Assembly: GCF_943193185.1 (NCBI RefSeq)
Contig: NZ_CALPDE010000008.1
Coordinates: 1 to 64,000 of the forward strand
Length of the DNA stretch: 64,000 nucleotides
Direction of reading: 5' to 3'
From: Lactococcus ileimucosae
Lineage (GTDB): Bacteria > Bacillota > Bacilli > Lactobacillales > Streptococcaceae
In this document: positions 24,562-34,291 of the stretch, in pieces
How the letters are laid out: each line of letters begins with the position of its first letter
Numbering within the stretch: position 1 is the first letter of the stretch
Notes under the pieces: model-generated
The model's database searches: none
Seen by the model: only the letters and a program-made list of their open reading frames with translations
What the model was told of the DNA's origin: nothing
Position numbers and translations under genes: made by a program

Positions 24562-25596
24562 TTAGTCTTGGCCTGATTTTGGATCAAAAGCGTCACGTAA
24601 GCCATAACCAAAGAGGAAGAAGGCAAGTGACAAGAGTGACAAGACTACTGCAGGTACTGCAACTTGGAATGGATAGAATTGCAAACTTTGAATACCGTCA
24701 GAAATCAATGAACCCAATGATGCTGTTGGCGGTTTAACACCTAAGTTAATCGCAGAAAGAACAGCTTCAAAGAAGATGACTGACGGAATATCGAACATAA
24801 TTTGTACGATAATAACACCCAGCATATTTGGAATAAGGTGTTTTACCATAATCTTGAATGGGCTTGCACCTAGAGTTTTCGCTGCAAGTACAAACTCACG
24901 TTCTTTCAGCGACAGGGTCATGTTTCTTACCTGCCGGGCAATCCCTGTCCAGATAAAGAGACCAATAGCCAAGACAATTGAAATTATCCCTTGACCTAGC
25001 AAAAGCCCGAACATGGTTACAATAACTAAACTTGGAATAGAGCTAATGATTTCGATGATACGTTGCATCACTGTATCAACTTTTCCACCAACCCATCCTG
25101 AGATTAATCCATAAGTGATCCCTATGAGCACATCAAAGACGATAGAGGCGAAGGCGATAATCAAAGAAATACGTAAACCAACGATTGTACGTTTGGCAAT
25201 CGAGCGTCCCAAAGCATCTGTACCAAAGATGAATGATTTGCCTTCTGGGACATTTTGAACCTTGTACATGTCTTCCGCAATCGTACTTCCTGGTGCTGCA
25301 AAATTACCATTCCACCCAGGAATATTAAGATTTCCGAGTTTAGGTGGCAAGTTCTTATAAATTTGCACCTCATTAGGGTCAAAATGATTTGCCTCTGATT
25401 GAGGGACCAAAACTGTCGAAACTGCAGAGAACAGGAGCGTGAAAACAACGAGAATCATCGCTACCATCGCTACCTTATTTTTCTTGAAACGGCGCCAAGC
25501 ATCTTGCCAGAAAGTGAGGGCAGGTTTCGCAATCATTTCACTCGCTTCAAAATCACGCTGTGTTACAAGTTTAAATTTACTGTTAATATTTTCCAT
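24562..25596 (-). CDS. oppC: Oligopeptide ABC transporter permease OppC
   Basis: A 344-residue inner permease. An N-terminal cytosolic stretch precedes the first membrane helix (about 40-60), then a large extracellular loop, then a five-helix permease core with the EAA-type loop around KTLGASPFKIMVKHLIPN. This layout is typical of OppC/DppC. It sits 15 bp after oppB with its own AGGAGGGG site. Confidence 0.92.
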   Translation of the reverse strand: MENINSKFKLVTQRDFEASEMIAKPALTFWQDAWRRFKKNKVAMVAMILVVFTLLFSAVSTVLVPQSEANHFDPNEVQIYKNLPPKLGNLNIPGWNGNFAAPGSTIAEDMYKVQNVPEGKSFIFGTDALGRSIAKRTIVGLRISLIIAFASIVFDVLIGITYGLISGWVGGKVDTVMQRIIEIISSIPSLVIVTMFGLLLGQGIISIVLAIGLFIWTGIARQVRNMTLSLKEREFVLAAKTLGASPFKIMVKHLIPNMLGVIIVQIMFDIPSVIFFEAVLSAINLGVKPPTASLGSLISDGIQSLQFYPFQVAVPAVVLSLLSLAFFLFGYGLRDAFDPKSGQD

Positions 25597-25611
25597 TTTC
25601 TCCCCTCCTTC

Positions 25612-26529
25612 CTAGTCTAAACGCACACGTGGATCAACAAAGGCTGTAATAATATCTGTGATTAAAATCATCGCCATCAGCATCACAGCATAGACGATTG
25701 TCGTCCCCATGATGACAGGGAAATCCTTTGAAGGAATAGACTGAACAAACTGTTGACCGATACCTGGGATTGAGAAAATAGTCTCAATCAGAACTGATCC
25801 TGTCAAAAGTCCTGCACTCATCGGTCCAATAAGTGTCAACATCGGAATCAAAGAGTTACGAATTGCATGTTTCCAAAGTACTTCACGATCGGATAAACCT
25901 TTAGCCCGAGCCAGCAAGATATAATCTGATGAAAGAGATTCAATCATTTGGGCACGGACGAAGCTCATCACCTGAGACATTGGAGCAAAGGATAGGGCTA
26001 ACGCTGGCAATATTGTTTGGGCAAATGTCCCCCAACCTGATACAGGTAAGAGCTGCCAAGTGTAACCAAAGTAAAGAAGGAGCAAAGTACCTACGATGAA
26101 AGAAGGAACAGAGAAGAACACTGTTGAGATAATACTCAAAAGACCGTCAATCCAAGTGTTTTTAAAACGTGCTGCAACAACACCAAAGAACACTCCCGCA
26201 ACAACACCGATAAGAAGCGCTTCAAAACCAAGCTGGGCTGAAACAGGTAAGCGCTGTGCAATCATTGTGCTTACTGGTTGATTCGCAAAGGTAAATGAAG
26301 TTCCAAAATTACCTGTGAAGGCATTTTGCAGGTAGATAAAATACTGAACAATCAACGGTTTATCTAAACCATATGCGGCATTCAACTGTTGAATTTGCTC
26401 TGGTGTTAATTTAGGGTTATTAAAAGGCGTTCCCGGCATAACCTGCATCAGGAAGAAAGTTGCCGTAATAACCACAAATAATGTCAAGAGCATCAATAAG
26501 ATACGTTTTACAAGATATTTAGCTAACAT
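25612..26529 (-). CDS. oppB: Oligopeptide ABC transporter permease OppB
   Basis: Start ATG 26529 is chosen because AAGGA lies eight bases upstream and the protein then begins MLAKYLVKRILL, the usual OppB start; a frame beginning 24 bases earlier has no such site. The 305 residues hold about six membrane helices and the EAA loop RAKGLSDREVLWKHAIRN. A stem-loop at 26557-26580 separates it from oppA and may reduce transcription of the membrane genes relative to the binding protein. Confidence 0.92.
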   Translation of the reverse strand: MLAKYLVKRILLMLLTLFVVITATFFLMQVMPGTPFNNPKLTPEQIQQLNAAYGLDKPLIVQYFIYLQNAFTGNFGTSFTFANQPVSTMIAQRLPVSAQLGFEALLIGVVAGVFFGVVAARFKNTWIDGLLSIISTVFFSVPSFIVGTLLLLYFGYTWQLLPVSGWGTFAQTILPALALSFAPMSQVMSFVRAQMIESLSSDYILLARAKGLSDREVLWKHAIRNSLIPMLTLIGPMSAGLLTGSVLIETIFSIPGIGQQFVQSIPSKDFPVIMGTTIVYAVMLMAMILITDIITAFVDPRVRLD

Positions 26530-26556
26530 ATAATAATTCCTTAATAAAAACACGAA

Positions 26557-26580
26557 AAGTAGGCCTAATAAGCCCTACTT
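26557..26580 (-). terminator. Intercistronic stem-loop between oppA and oppB
   Basis: AAGTAGG and CCTACTT form a stem followed by TTCG and TTTTT reading leftward. Probably a leaky terminator or an mRNA-stabilising 3' end for oppA. Confidence 0.55.
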
Positions 26581-26602
26581 GTTCGTTTGATGTTAGTGCC
26601 TA

Positions 26603-28276
26603 CTATTTTTCGATGTAAACACCTTTGAGATCGTAAGTCAAACCTGTTGAGTTAAATTGCAAACCTTTAAGGTGTGGGTTACGAAGGACTGGTGTTGAAC
26701 GGAAGTACATTGGGTTGATGCTTGACTCATCAAAGAGCGCTGCTTCTGCATCTTTGTAAGCTTGATCACGAGCTTTATCGTCCAATACTACTGGCACTGT
26801 TGATGCTTTTGTCCAAGCTGCTTGGTAGGCAGGATTAACAAACTTACCATCGTTATAACCTGAGCCATCTGCAAAGAGTTGCAAGAATGTTGATGGTTCA
26901 GCATAGTCACCGCCCCAAAGTGAGAGAACCACATCAAAGTTTTGGTTCTTCGAATCTTTCAAACGTTGTTGGAAAGGTACGATTTTTTGAGTAAGTGTCA
27001 AACCTGGCAATGTTTTAGAAAGTGAAGCTTGCAAGAAATCAGCGATAGATTTTGAAACTGGCGCATCAGCATCAGTTGTATACTGGAGATTCAGTGATGT
27101 TACACCGACTTCTTTCAAACCTTTTTCCCAAAGTTCTTTTGCTTTCGCAGCATCGTAGTTGTAATCTTGTTTAGCAAATTCAGCGAAGTCTTTACCATCT
27201 GCTGTTACTGACATGCCTGCTGGTGTAAAGGTTTGTGCCACTGTACCTGCTGGGATGAATTGATCAACAATAGCTTTACGGTCAGTTGCTAAGTTAAGAG
27301 CTTCACGGATATTTTTATTTTGAAGTGCTTTGGCTACTTCTGGACTTGTTGTACCGCCACCAGATTGATTATATTGAAGATAAGCAGTTGTTGCTTCTTT
27401 TAGAACAACAAGGTCCTTACCGTCGTTGTAACCTTTGTTGGCATTATACAAATCCATAGTACCCAAGGCCGCTTGGTCTAACTTACCTTGTTTAAAGAGC
27501 TGAACAGCTGTGTTTGGATTTGATTGAACAGTGTAGTCGATTTCCTCTGATTTTACATTGTCTTTGTCATAGTAGTCAGGGTTTTTCACAAGTGAGTAGC
27601 TGTTGTTTGTTCCTGTCCATCCTGCATCTTTCTTGAACATGAATGGTCCAGAGTAAACAACTTTATCAGATGAAGTACCGTACTGTTTACCAAATTCTTC
27701 AACTGCAGATTTGTTTACAGGTTTGTAAACGCCATTAGCAAGAAGGAATTTGAAGTAAGGCGTTGGCTGTGTCAAAGTAACTACAAGCTCATGATCACCA
27801 TTTGCTTTTACGCCCAACTCATTGAGATCTTTAATCTTACCTGTGTTGATTTCATTCGCATTTTTGATGTTCCCCAACAAGTAAGCATATTGTGAACCTG
27901 TTTCTGGGTTTACAGCACGCTGCCATGAATAAAGGAAATCCTTTGCTGTCAATGAATCACCGTTTGACCATTTGAGACCGTCACGCAAAGTAATCGTGTA
28001 TGTCAAACCGTCATCTGATACTTTAATATCTGATGCCAAAGCGTTTTGAGCAACACCTTTGTCGTCAACACGTGTCAAACCTTCTTGTACATTTCCGATA
28101 AAGAGATTTGAATACGCATCTGTCGCCAAACCTGAATCCAATGTCGCAATGTTCGTAGGAACTGAGAGTTGGGGATTGGCTGTTTTTGAGTCCCCCCCGC
28201 CATTTCCACAAGCTGCTAGGAGCCCTACCGAAGCCAGGGCAACTGTTCCTAATGATACTTTTTTCCAATTATCCAT
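26603..28276 (-). CDS. oppA: Peptide-binding lipoprotein OppA
   Basis: The extracellular substrate-binding lipoprotein of the peptide importer. The signal peptide ends in lipobox LLAAC with Cys23 as the lipid-modified residue. The 557 residues belong to the SBP_5 family (for example GLKWSNGDSLTAKDFLYSW). Start ATG follows AAAGAGGA. First gene of the operon, with a good promoter and a CodY-like box, so expression should fall when branched-chain amino acids are plentiful. Whether it prefers di-/tripeptides or longer peptides cannot be told here. Confidence 0.93.
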   Translation of the reverse strand: MDNWKKVSLGTVALASVGLLAACGNGGGDSKTANPQLSVPTNIATLDSGLATDAYSNLFIGNVQEGLTRVDDKGVAQNALASDIKVSDDGLTYTITLRDGLKWSNGDSLTAKDFLYSWQRAVNPETGSQYAYLLGNIKNANEINTGKIKDLNELGVKANGDHELVVTLTQPTPYFKFLLANGVYKPVNKSAVEEFGKQYGTSSDKVVYSGPFMFKKDAGWTGTNNSYSLVKNPDYYDKDNVKSEEIDYTVQSNPNTAVQLFKQGKLDQAALGTMDLYNANKGYNDGKDLVVLKEATTAYLQYNQSGGGTTSPEVAKALQNKNIREALNLATDRKAIVDQFIPAGTVAQTFTPAGMSVTADGKDFAEFAKQDYNYDAAKAKELWEKGLKEVGVTSLNLQYTTDADAPVSKSIADFLQASLSKTLPGLTLTQKIVPFQQRLKDSKNQNFDVVLSLWGGDYAEPSTFLQLFADGSGYNDGKFVNPAYQAAWTKASTVPVVLDDKARDQAYKDAEAALFDESSINPMYFRSTPVLRNPHLKGLQFNSTGLTYDLKGVYIEK

Positions 28277-28326
28277 GTAACATCCTCTTTCTATTTGATT
28301 TATTCGACAACACCTTATTTGTTTAG

Positions 28327-28341
28327 TATTGTCTGAAAATT
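28327..28341 (-). promoter_or_regulatory. CodY-like box in oppA leader
   Basis: AATTTTCAGACAATA matches the lactococcal CodY consensus AATTTTCWGAAAATT at 13 of 15 positions. It lies just downstream of the oppA -10 box, where binding would block transcription. Peptide uptake operons are known CodY targets in L. lactis. Confidence 0.7.
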
Positions 28342-28354
28342 TATTATGTTCTCT

Positions 28355-28383
28355 ATTATACTTAATTCAACCTAAATTGTAAA
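28355..28383 (-). promoter_or_regulatory. oppA promoter
   Basis: Reading leftward TTTACA (28383-28378), 17 bases, TATAAT (28360-28355). This is a near-consensus vegetative promoter. Confidence 0.8.
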
Positions 28384-28487
28384 GACTTTTCTACATATTT
28401 TTTGTAAATTTTTGACATTAAAAATTTTTATGGACCATTTCCGAACATTGTTGCCTATTTCAAGTGTTAAAAAAGCATTTTACATGC

Positions 28488-29819
28488 TTATTTTTGTAAT
28501 TCCTCAACAATTGTTCCTAATTTCATGCTGTTCGATCCTTTAAGGAGAAGCTGGTCTTGCGGGCGCAAAATTTCTTTAATATTTTCTGCAAGCTCTGTGA
28601 GGTCTGTGAAGTAAGAAACTCTATCTTGTGGAAGTTCCACCAGAAGATTTTTCATTAATTCACCATGTAGATAGACATAATCCATGACAGAAAAATCAAG
28701 GGATTGAGCAATGTCCCCATGAAGTTCTGGTGCTTGCTCTCCTAGCTCAAGCATATCCGCAAGAACCGCAAATTTACGTCCTCCCTCGTTTTTAGGTATA
28801 GCCTGGAAGGTTTCCAAGATAAGTTTCATGGCTGTAGGATTGGCATTATAAACATCACTGAGGATATCGGCACCATTGCTTGCTTTTTTCCACTCCGTAC
28901 GGTTTCGGGTTAATGCTACACTGGAAAGCGCATGTGCGATCTTATCTTCCTCAATGTCAAATAAGGTTCCCACATAGGCAGCAAGCATCGCATTGGTCGC
29001 ATTAAATTTTCCCGGAACAGGAATAGTAATCTCCCTATTCAGGAAATTTGTAGTGAAGCTAAGTTTGTCCTTATGTTCGATAAGTTGTGTCACAAAAATA
29101 TCCTCATCTGGACCAAAGCGCGTAATTTTTGTATCTGCTGGCAAATATTTGTTGATAATTTTATCTGCTGGGACAATAAGTTCACCATCTGGCCGTAAGC
29201 CCGCCTTAATGCCCAATTTTCCCTCCGCAATCTTGTCACGTGTCCCGAAAAATTCCAGATGCGATTCGCCGATGAGAGTTACGATTGCTATCTTAGGTTT
29301 GGCCATTTCTGAGAGAAAATCAATATCGCCAAGGCGGTCCATTCCCATTTCCAGAACAATTTTTTCAGTATCATCCGGCATGTGTAAAACGGTGTAAGGC
29401 ATGCCTATCTCATTGTTATAATTCCCTTGTGTCTTATAGGTCTTATATTTTTCAGAAAGTACCGCATGAATCATGTCCTTTGTGGTGGTTTTACCATTTG
29501 ACCCTGTGACGGCAACTACTTCAACTGCCATTTTTTCTAGATAATACTGGGCCAGTCTTTGGAAAGCAGTCAAGCAATCTTTGACACGTAAATGTGGGGC
29601 TTGAATATCTTTTTCTGAAAATGTCGCAATTGCACCTTGTGCAAAAGCTGTTTCAATGAACGTGTGACCATCTCTTGTTCCCTTAAGAGGCAAGAAGATA
29701 TCCCCTTCTTTGACTTTACGGCTGTCAAATTCAATATGATGAACTTCTGTATCTGCCAGTTCTGACCAGTTGTTTGTCGCACCGACAATGCGGGCAATTT
29801 CGTGTAATGTAAGCTTCAT
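28488..29819 (-). CDS. murF: UDP-N-acetylmuramoyl-tripeptide--D-Ala-D-Ala ligase
   Basis: Adds the D-Ala-D-Ala dipeptide in the last cytosolic step of peptidoglycan precursor synthesis. The 443 residues carry the Mur ligase ATP loop GSNGKTTTKD and the central and C-terminal Mur ligase domains. Its product partner Ddl is encoded 0.6 kb upstream; a CstR-like gene and a large terminator lie between, so murF probably has its own promoter. Confidence 0.95.
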   Translation of the reverse strand: MKLTLHEIARIVGATNNWSELADTEVHHIEFDSRKVKEGDIFLPLKGTRDGHTFIETAFAQGAIATFSEKDIQAPHLRVKDCLTAFQRLAQYYLEKMAVEVVAVTGSNGKTTTKDMIHAVLSEKYKTYKTQGNYNNEIGMPYTVLHMPDDTEKIVLEMGMDRLGDIDFLSEMAKPKIAIVTLIGESHLEFFGTRDKIAEGKLGIKAGLRPDGELIVPADKIINKYLPADTKITRFGPDEDIFVTQLIEHKDKLSFTTNFLNREITIPVPGKFNATNAMLAAYVGTLFDIEEDKIAHALSSVALTRNRTEWKKASNGADILSDVYNANPTAMKLILETFQAIPKNEGGRKFAVLADMLELGEQAPELHGDIAQSLDFSVMDYVYLHGELMKNLLVELPQDRVSYFTDLTELAENIKEILRPQDQLLLKGSNSMKLGTIVEELQK

Positions 29820-29862
29820 AGTTCCATTATACCAGAGGCTAGGACAAAAGTCCTAAAAACAG

Positions 29863-29909
29863 AAAAACGCTCGTTCTTGGCATAAAAGTATGCCAAGAGT
29901 GAGCGTTTT
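29863..29909. terminator. Large terminator between CstR-like gene and murF
   Basis: AAAACGCTC and GAGCGTTTT flank CTTGGCA...TGCCAAG, giving a long interrupted stem with T-runs on the leftward side. Confidence 0.8.
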
Positions 29910-30056
29910 GAGTTTATGTCTTGCCTAACCTTAGATAAATTTTGAACTTTTGTTCCCATTTCATCGGCTGAAACAGACACTATGAAATTGCCTTTTATAC
30001 GGGAACTTTATAGGGCTATTGTATCAGAAAAGAAGTCGCTCTCCTCTCGCCAGCAT

Positions 30057-30323
30057 TTACTTTTTAATAACCATTTTAATCGCTTGATTTATTTTTCTCT
30101 CACGCTCCTTTTCATCAGTTTCTTCTAATAGCAGAAGACAGTTTTGTAAATTTTCAGCAACGATAAGTCCTATCAAGCTATCTAGACTAGAGCGAACCGC
30201 TTTGAGCTGTGTTACTACTGCCTCACAGTCTTTTTCTTCTTCTATCATGCGTAGAATACCCTGTAGCTGACCGTCTGCTCTCTTCAGCCTGTTTTTGACC
30301 TTACTATCATAATTTATTTCCAT
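30057..30323 (-). CDS. CsoR/CstR-family repressor
   Basis: An 88-residue all-helical DUF156 regulator. In CsoR, copper is bound by a Cys-His-Cys set. Here Cys33 and Cys62 are present with 29-residue spacing, but the His position is Asn58. This Cys-Asn-Cys pattern fits the persulfide-sensing CstR branch better than copper-sensing CsoR. The usual CstR targets (rhodanese, sulfide oxidation or TauE genes) are not adjacent. ATG follows GGAAAGGAAGA. Function by family, ligand by inference. Confidence 0.8.
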   Translation of the reverse strand: MEINYDSKVKNRLKRADGQLQGILRMIEEEKDCEAVVTQLKAVRSSLDSLIGLIVAENLQNCLLLLEETDEKERERKINQAIKMVIKK

Positions 30324-30455
30324 TAAAATATCTTCCTTTCCCTTTATGCTGCTCCCTCACGATAATACATCAAAAATAAAAATCTTATCCAAAAAAACCT
30401 AAAGAAGTTTCTTTAAGTTTCTGATAGGCTCTACTATAAACTTTTCTACTGCATA

Positions 30456-31505
30456 CTATAGGAGATGACTTTCGCGATTTTTAAAAGCTTCTTGAGCAAG
30501 GGAAACTAACTCTTCAATCAGCTCACTGTATGACAATCCCATATTTTCCCAGAGTAACGGATACATTGACCATTGTGTGAACCCTGGTATTGCATTAACT
30601 TCATTGAGATAAATGTTCCCCTTTTCATCATAGAAGAAATCACACCGTGATAAACCAGCACCATTCATTGCTTGATAAGCCTTTTCAGCATAATCGCGTA
30701 TTTTTTCCGCTATCTCGTTTGGAATATCGGCGGGAATTGCCATTTCAATCTTATTGTCAATATATTTTGAACGGTAGTCGTAAAAATCCACGTCCTTAAC
30801 AACTTCACCTGGAAGAGTCGAGCGGACCTCCCCACCATTGCCCAGTACTGCGCACTCTATTTCACGCGCTACGACGCCCTGTTCAACAACGACACGATTG
30901 TCATATTTGTAGGCTTCTGCTAGACCTGCTTCTAACCCCTCTAGGCTACTTACTTTAGAAATACCGACACTTGATCCCATATTAGCCGGTTTTACAAAAA
31001 CTGGGAAAGTCAGTTTTTCTTGGACTTCTGCATGAATTTTGGCTTGGTTTTCATCCGCATAAGCCGCAACATAAGGCACTTGTGGTATGTTCACTGCAGA
31101 GAAAACGTGCTTGGCCAACAGCTTATCCATGGTTGCACTGGCTGATAGGATATTTGGCCCCACATAAGCAAGGCGCAGAATTTCCAAGAAGCCTTGAATT
31201 GAGCCGTCTTCACCCATAGGACCATGTAAGACAGGAAAAACAACCGCATCTTTTTCATAAATGTCAGATGGAGCAACTTTTTGTTCTGTCTTGACCGTTT
31301 CATTCGTCATTAATTTTTCATTTTCTGCAGGTGTTTCAGTGAATTCTTGTGTTTTGATAAAATCACCAGCTTGACTGATAAAATAAGTCTTCACCTTAAA
31401 CTTGTCATAGTTCACTGCACGCATCACGCTTTCAGCCGAAAGAACGGATACTTCTCGTTCAGCGCTACGACCGCCATATAATAAAATCAATGTTTCTTTT
31501 GACAT
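30456..31505 (-). CDS. ddl: D-alanine--D-alanine ligase
   Basis: Makes the D-Ala-D-Ala dipeptide used by MurF. ATG 31505 is chosen because GGAG lies six bases upstream; a GTG four codons earlier falls inside the ribosome binding region. The 349 residues carry [10 protein letters not shown] at the N-terminus, an ATP-grasp domain with [14 protein letters not shown], and the EVNAIPGFT active-site end. It starts 12 bp after recR, the normal recR-ddl coupling of lactic streptococci. Confidence 0.95.
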   Translation of the reverse strand: MSKETLILLYGGRSAEREVSVLSAESVMRAVNYDKFKVKTYFISQAGDFIKTQEFTETPAENEKLMTNETVKTEQKVAPSDIYEKDAVVFPVLHGPMGEDGSIQGFLEILRLAYVGPNILSASATMDKLLAKHVFSAVNIPQVPYVAAYADENQAKIHAEVQEKLTFPVFVKPANMGSSVGISKVSSLEGLEAGLAEAYKYDNRVVVEQGVVAREIECAVLGNGGEVRSTLPGEVVKDVDFYDYRSKYIDNKIEMAIPADIPNEIAEKIRDYAEKAYQAMNGAGLSRCDFFYDEKGNIYLNEVNAIPGFTQWSMYPLLWENMGLSYSELIEELVSLAQEAFKNRESHLL

Positions 31506-31517
31506 AATTTTCTCCAC

Positions 31518-32120
31518 TTAAATTTCCATACGATTTTCAACTGCTTTTGATAATGTAACCTCATCAGCATACTCAATATCTGACCCAACTGCAAGACCGC
31601 GTGCTAAACGTGTCACCTTGATCCCTGCAGGTTTAATCATACGGGAGAGATACATAGCTGTAGCTTCGCCATCAGATGTTGCATTGGTAGCAAGGATAAC
31701 TTCTTCTATCTGGCTGTCTCCCATGAGCCTTGTCAAGAGACTCTTGACATTAATTTCATCAGGTCCGATACCGTTCATTGGGCTAATCGTTCCATGTAAG
31801 ACATGATAAAGCCCTCTGTACTCACGAATTTTTTCCATAGCCAAAACATCTTTACTCTCTTCTACAACCAGTATCGTTGTACGATCACGAAGGGGGTCTT
31901 CACAAATGGCACAGGGATCACTTTCTGTTAAGTTTCCACAGATTGAGCAAAAGCGTAAATCACGCTTTGCTGATATAAGGTTTCGGGCAAATTCATTAAC
32001 GTCTTGATCATCCATTCCAATCGTATGAAAGGCCAGACGTGTCGCTGTTTTTTGCCCAATGCCGGGCAGCTTGCTAAAGCTTTCTATAAGTTTAGCGATT
32101 GGTTCTGGATAATAAACCAT
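31518..32120 (-). CDS. recR: Recombination protein RecR
   Basis: Works with RecF/RecO to load RecA at gapped DNA. The 200 residues contain a helix-hairpin-helix ([14 protein letters not shown]), a four-Cys zinc finger ([16 protein letters not shown]) and a Toprim domain (ILVVEESKD ... [12 protein letters not shown]). Normal family length. It precedes ddl; in related genomes pbp2B lies directly upstream, but here a three-gene module intervenes. Confidence 0.96.
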   Translation of the reverse strand: MVYYPEPIAKLIESFSKLPGIGQKTATRLAFHTIGMDDQDVNEFARNLISAKRDLRFCSICGNLTESDPCAICEDPLRDRTTILVVEESKDVLAMEKIREYRGLYHVLHGTISPMNGIGPDEINVKSLLTRLMGDSQIEEVILATNATSDGEATAMYLSRMIKPAGIKVTRLARGLAVGSDIEYADEVTLSKAVENRMEI

Positions 32121-32405
32121 GTTTTCCTTTCTTCTTTCTAGTAAGATAAAGTCATAACTATTATACCATACCTCTTTCTATGAAAATTCTCAATCATTTC
32201 TCAACAGGACAAAAATGGCAATACTTAGTATGAGGAGAGCAATAAATGCTTCTTACTTTAGTGAGCTAGGGGCATTGAGTATTATAACACAACTTAGATT
32301 TCTATACATTTTAAGATATAAAGAAATACTCTAAAAGCAGGCGCCACTTTTTGCTATAATAAACTTGAAATCTGATACCTATCTACTGAAAGGAGAGTCA
32401 CCTCT

Positions 32406-33326
32406 ATGATTGAACAATGTACATTAACATCAAGTGACAAGCAAACTGAACTTAATCTGCTTCATTGGTCACTCGAAAAGCCCAAAGCGGTTATCCAACT
32501 CATCCACGGCATGGCAGAAAATATCGAGCGCTACAATGATTTTGCACTTTATCTCAATAGCTTAGGCTTTGTGGTTGTCGGGCATGACCATTTAGGTCAT
32601 GGGGATTCTGTAAATAAGCAAGAGCCACTTTATGGTTACTTTGGCGAAGAGGGCTTAAAAAATGTTGTTACCGATATTCACTTGGTAAAAACATGGGCAC
32701 AGAAAAAATACCCAGAGTTGCCTTATTTTATGCTGGGACACAGTATGGGCTCTTTTGCTCTACGTAATTTTCTCCAGGATTATCCTGTAGATATTCAGGG
32801 GGCGGTTTTTATGGGTACTGGAACTAGCCCTATACACTTGAATCTGCTTTTACCATTTATAGAAAAAATCAGTCAAAAAAGAGCTAAAAATGTTGCCAAT
32901 ACCATCGATAAACTTGCTTTCGGTAACTACAGTAAAAAATTCCCCAAAAAGGGAAATTTCAATTGGCTCTCGAAAAATCAAAAAAATGTCGCTAGCTATG
33001 AAAAAAATCCTTTATTAGGTTTTACTTTCACACACAACGGCTTTGTCACACTTTTTTCTCTCGTCAAAAGAGCCAACCAAAAAAACTGGATGCAAAATAT
33101 ACCTGCTGACTTACCCCTCTTAATCTTAAGCGGCACAGATGATCCCGTGGGAAACTTTGGCAAAGGACCTCAAAAAGTATATCAAGAACTGGAAAAAGCA
33201 GGTTTTCACCACTTAGACCTCCAACTTTTTTCTGGACTCCGGCACGAAATTCTCTTTGAAGATGAATGCGAGGAGGTCTATCATACTATCGGGCAATGGC
33301 TTAAGAAACACCTCAATCATCAATAG
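32406..33326 (+). CDS. Alpha/beta hydrolase, monoacylglycerol lipase/lysophospholipase type
   Basis: A 306-residue serine hydrolase (Hydrolase_4 family). IHGMAENIERY forms the oxyanion region, GHDHLGHGDS follows, GHSMGS contains the nucleophile Ser, an Asp lies in ILSGTDDPVG and the His in GLRHEILFE. No signal peptide, so probably cytosolic, acting on lysolipids or monoacylglycerols; substrate is unproven. An extended -10 TGCTATAAT at 32352-32360 drives it, and GAAAGGAG precedes the ATG. Its end overlaps the convergent LysR gene by 14 bp. Confidence 0.85.
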   Translation: MIEQCTLTSSDKQTELNLLHWSLEKPKAVIQLIHGMAENIERYNDFALYLNSLGFVVVGHDHLGHGDSVNKQEPLYGYFGEEGLKNVVTDIHLVKTWAQKKYPELPYFMLGHSMGSFALRNFLQDYPVDIQGAVFMGTGTSPIHLNLLLPFIEKISQKRAKNVANTIDKLAFGNYSKKFPKKGNFNWLSKNQKNVASYEKNPLLGFTFTHNGFVTLFSLVKRANQKNWMQNIPADLPLLILSGTDDPVGNFGKGPQKVYQELEKAGFHHLDLQLFSGLRHEILFEDECEEVYHTIGQWLKKHLNHQ

Positions 33327-34131
33327 ACTCTCTTATGTTCTGAATGATTTCAAGCGTCAGAGGGTCTTTTTCTTCTGCATAAGTAAGGCCTAAAAATGTA
33401 CGATGATAGTTGCTGCCCAAGCTCTGATAAGGTAGCCCTTCTGAAACAAAGCGTTTAGAAATCAGAGAAACGCCTAAACCTGCTTGGACATGGGCAATAA
33501 TCATGTCATTATTGTTCATTCTCACCAGATAACGCGGTTCGAAATTTTCTTCTTGCAGATATTTTTTAATATAATGTCCCACACCTGAACCAACTTCTCT
33601 TGTAAAAAATGTCTCGCTACCCAAATCTCCTGCTAAGACAAGCTCGTCTTTACACAGAGGAAAAGTCTCCACTTGCTCACTGGCTAAAGTTTTTTCGATA
33701 ATACCAAAATGCAGCTCATGGTTCTCTATTAGCTTGAAAACTTCTTCTGAATCATACATAGATATTTTCAAGTCTATCTGATTCAAATAGGGCATCAGTT
33801 TTGGATAGAGCAGAGGCATAATACTAATTGCTGCACTTTGCGAGATTCCTATTTTAAAAGGTTTCTTTGCTAGACTTTTTTGGTTGAGCTCCGACTGCAA
33901 CTGCTCCCAATCTTGCACATACTTGACAGCTTTACTGTACAAAAGTTTAGCTGCCTCTGTCGGAATCACTTCTCGATTTTTCCCTCGAATAAAGAGAGAA
34001 TTCCCTAGTTCTTCCTCTAGTTTCTTTATCCGTACAGTCACTGTGGGCTGTGAGATAAATAAGTATTGCCCCGCTTTGGTAAAGCTCCTTGTCTCATATA
34101 TGGCAATAAATGTTTCAAGTAGTGAAAACAT
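33313..34131 (-). CDS. LysR-type transcriptional regulator
   Basis: A 272-residue regulator with an N-terminal winged helix-turn-helix (ETRSFTKAGQYLFISQPTVT) and a substrate-binding-like effector domain. It is somewhat shorter than the usual 290-300 residues. It is transcribed away from the TDT transporter gene at 34292, the standard layout for a LysR protein and its target; the effector is not evident. The end overlaps the hydrolase gene. Confidence 0.88.
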   Translation of the reverse strand: MFSLLETFIAIYETRSFTKAGQYLFISQPTVTVRIKKLEEELGNSLFIRGKNREVIPTEAAKLLYSKAVKYVQDWEQLQSELNQKSLAKKPFKIGISQSAAISIMPLLYPKLMPYLNQIDLKISMYDSEEVFKLIENHELHFGIIEKTLASEQVETFPLCKDELVLAGDLGSETFFTREVGSGVGHYIKKYLQEENFEPRYLVRMNNNDMIIAHVQAGLGVSLISKRFVSEGLPYQSLGSNYHRTFLGLTYAEEKDPLTLEIIQNIRESIDD

Positions 34132-34186
34132 AGTCGCTCTCCTTCATTATTTTTATTATTTTTTTCTATCCTTGTAATTACAATAA

Positions 34187-34236
34187 TTCATTTTACAAAT
34201 TAAATCAAGTGTTTTATACTTAAAATAGTAAATGAA
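34187..34236 (+). promoter_or_regulatory. Promoter and inverted repeat before TDT transporter
   Basis: TTTACA (34192-34197), 17 bases, TATACT (34215-34220). The promoter is bracketed by TTCATTTTAC at 34187 and GTAAATGAA at 34228-34236, an inverted repeat with one extra T. This is a plausible target for the divergent LysR regulator. Confidence 0.55.
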
Positions 34237-34291
34237 CTGTAGGAAGTTATCTTCACAGCTCATACTCAAATCAATCTGTTAGGAGTTCTTT

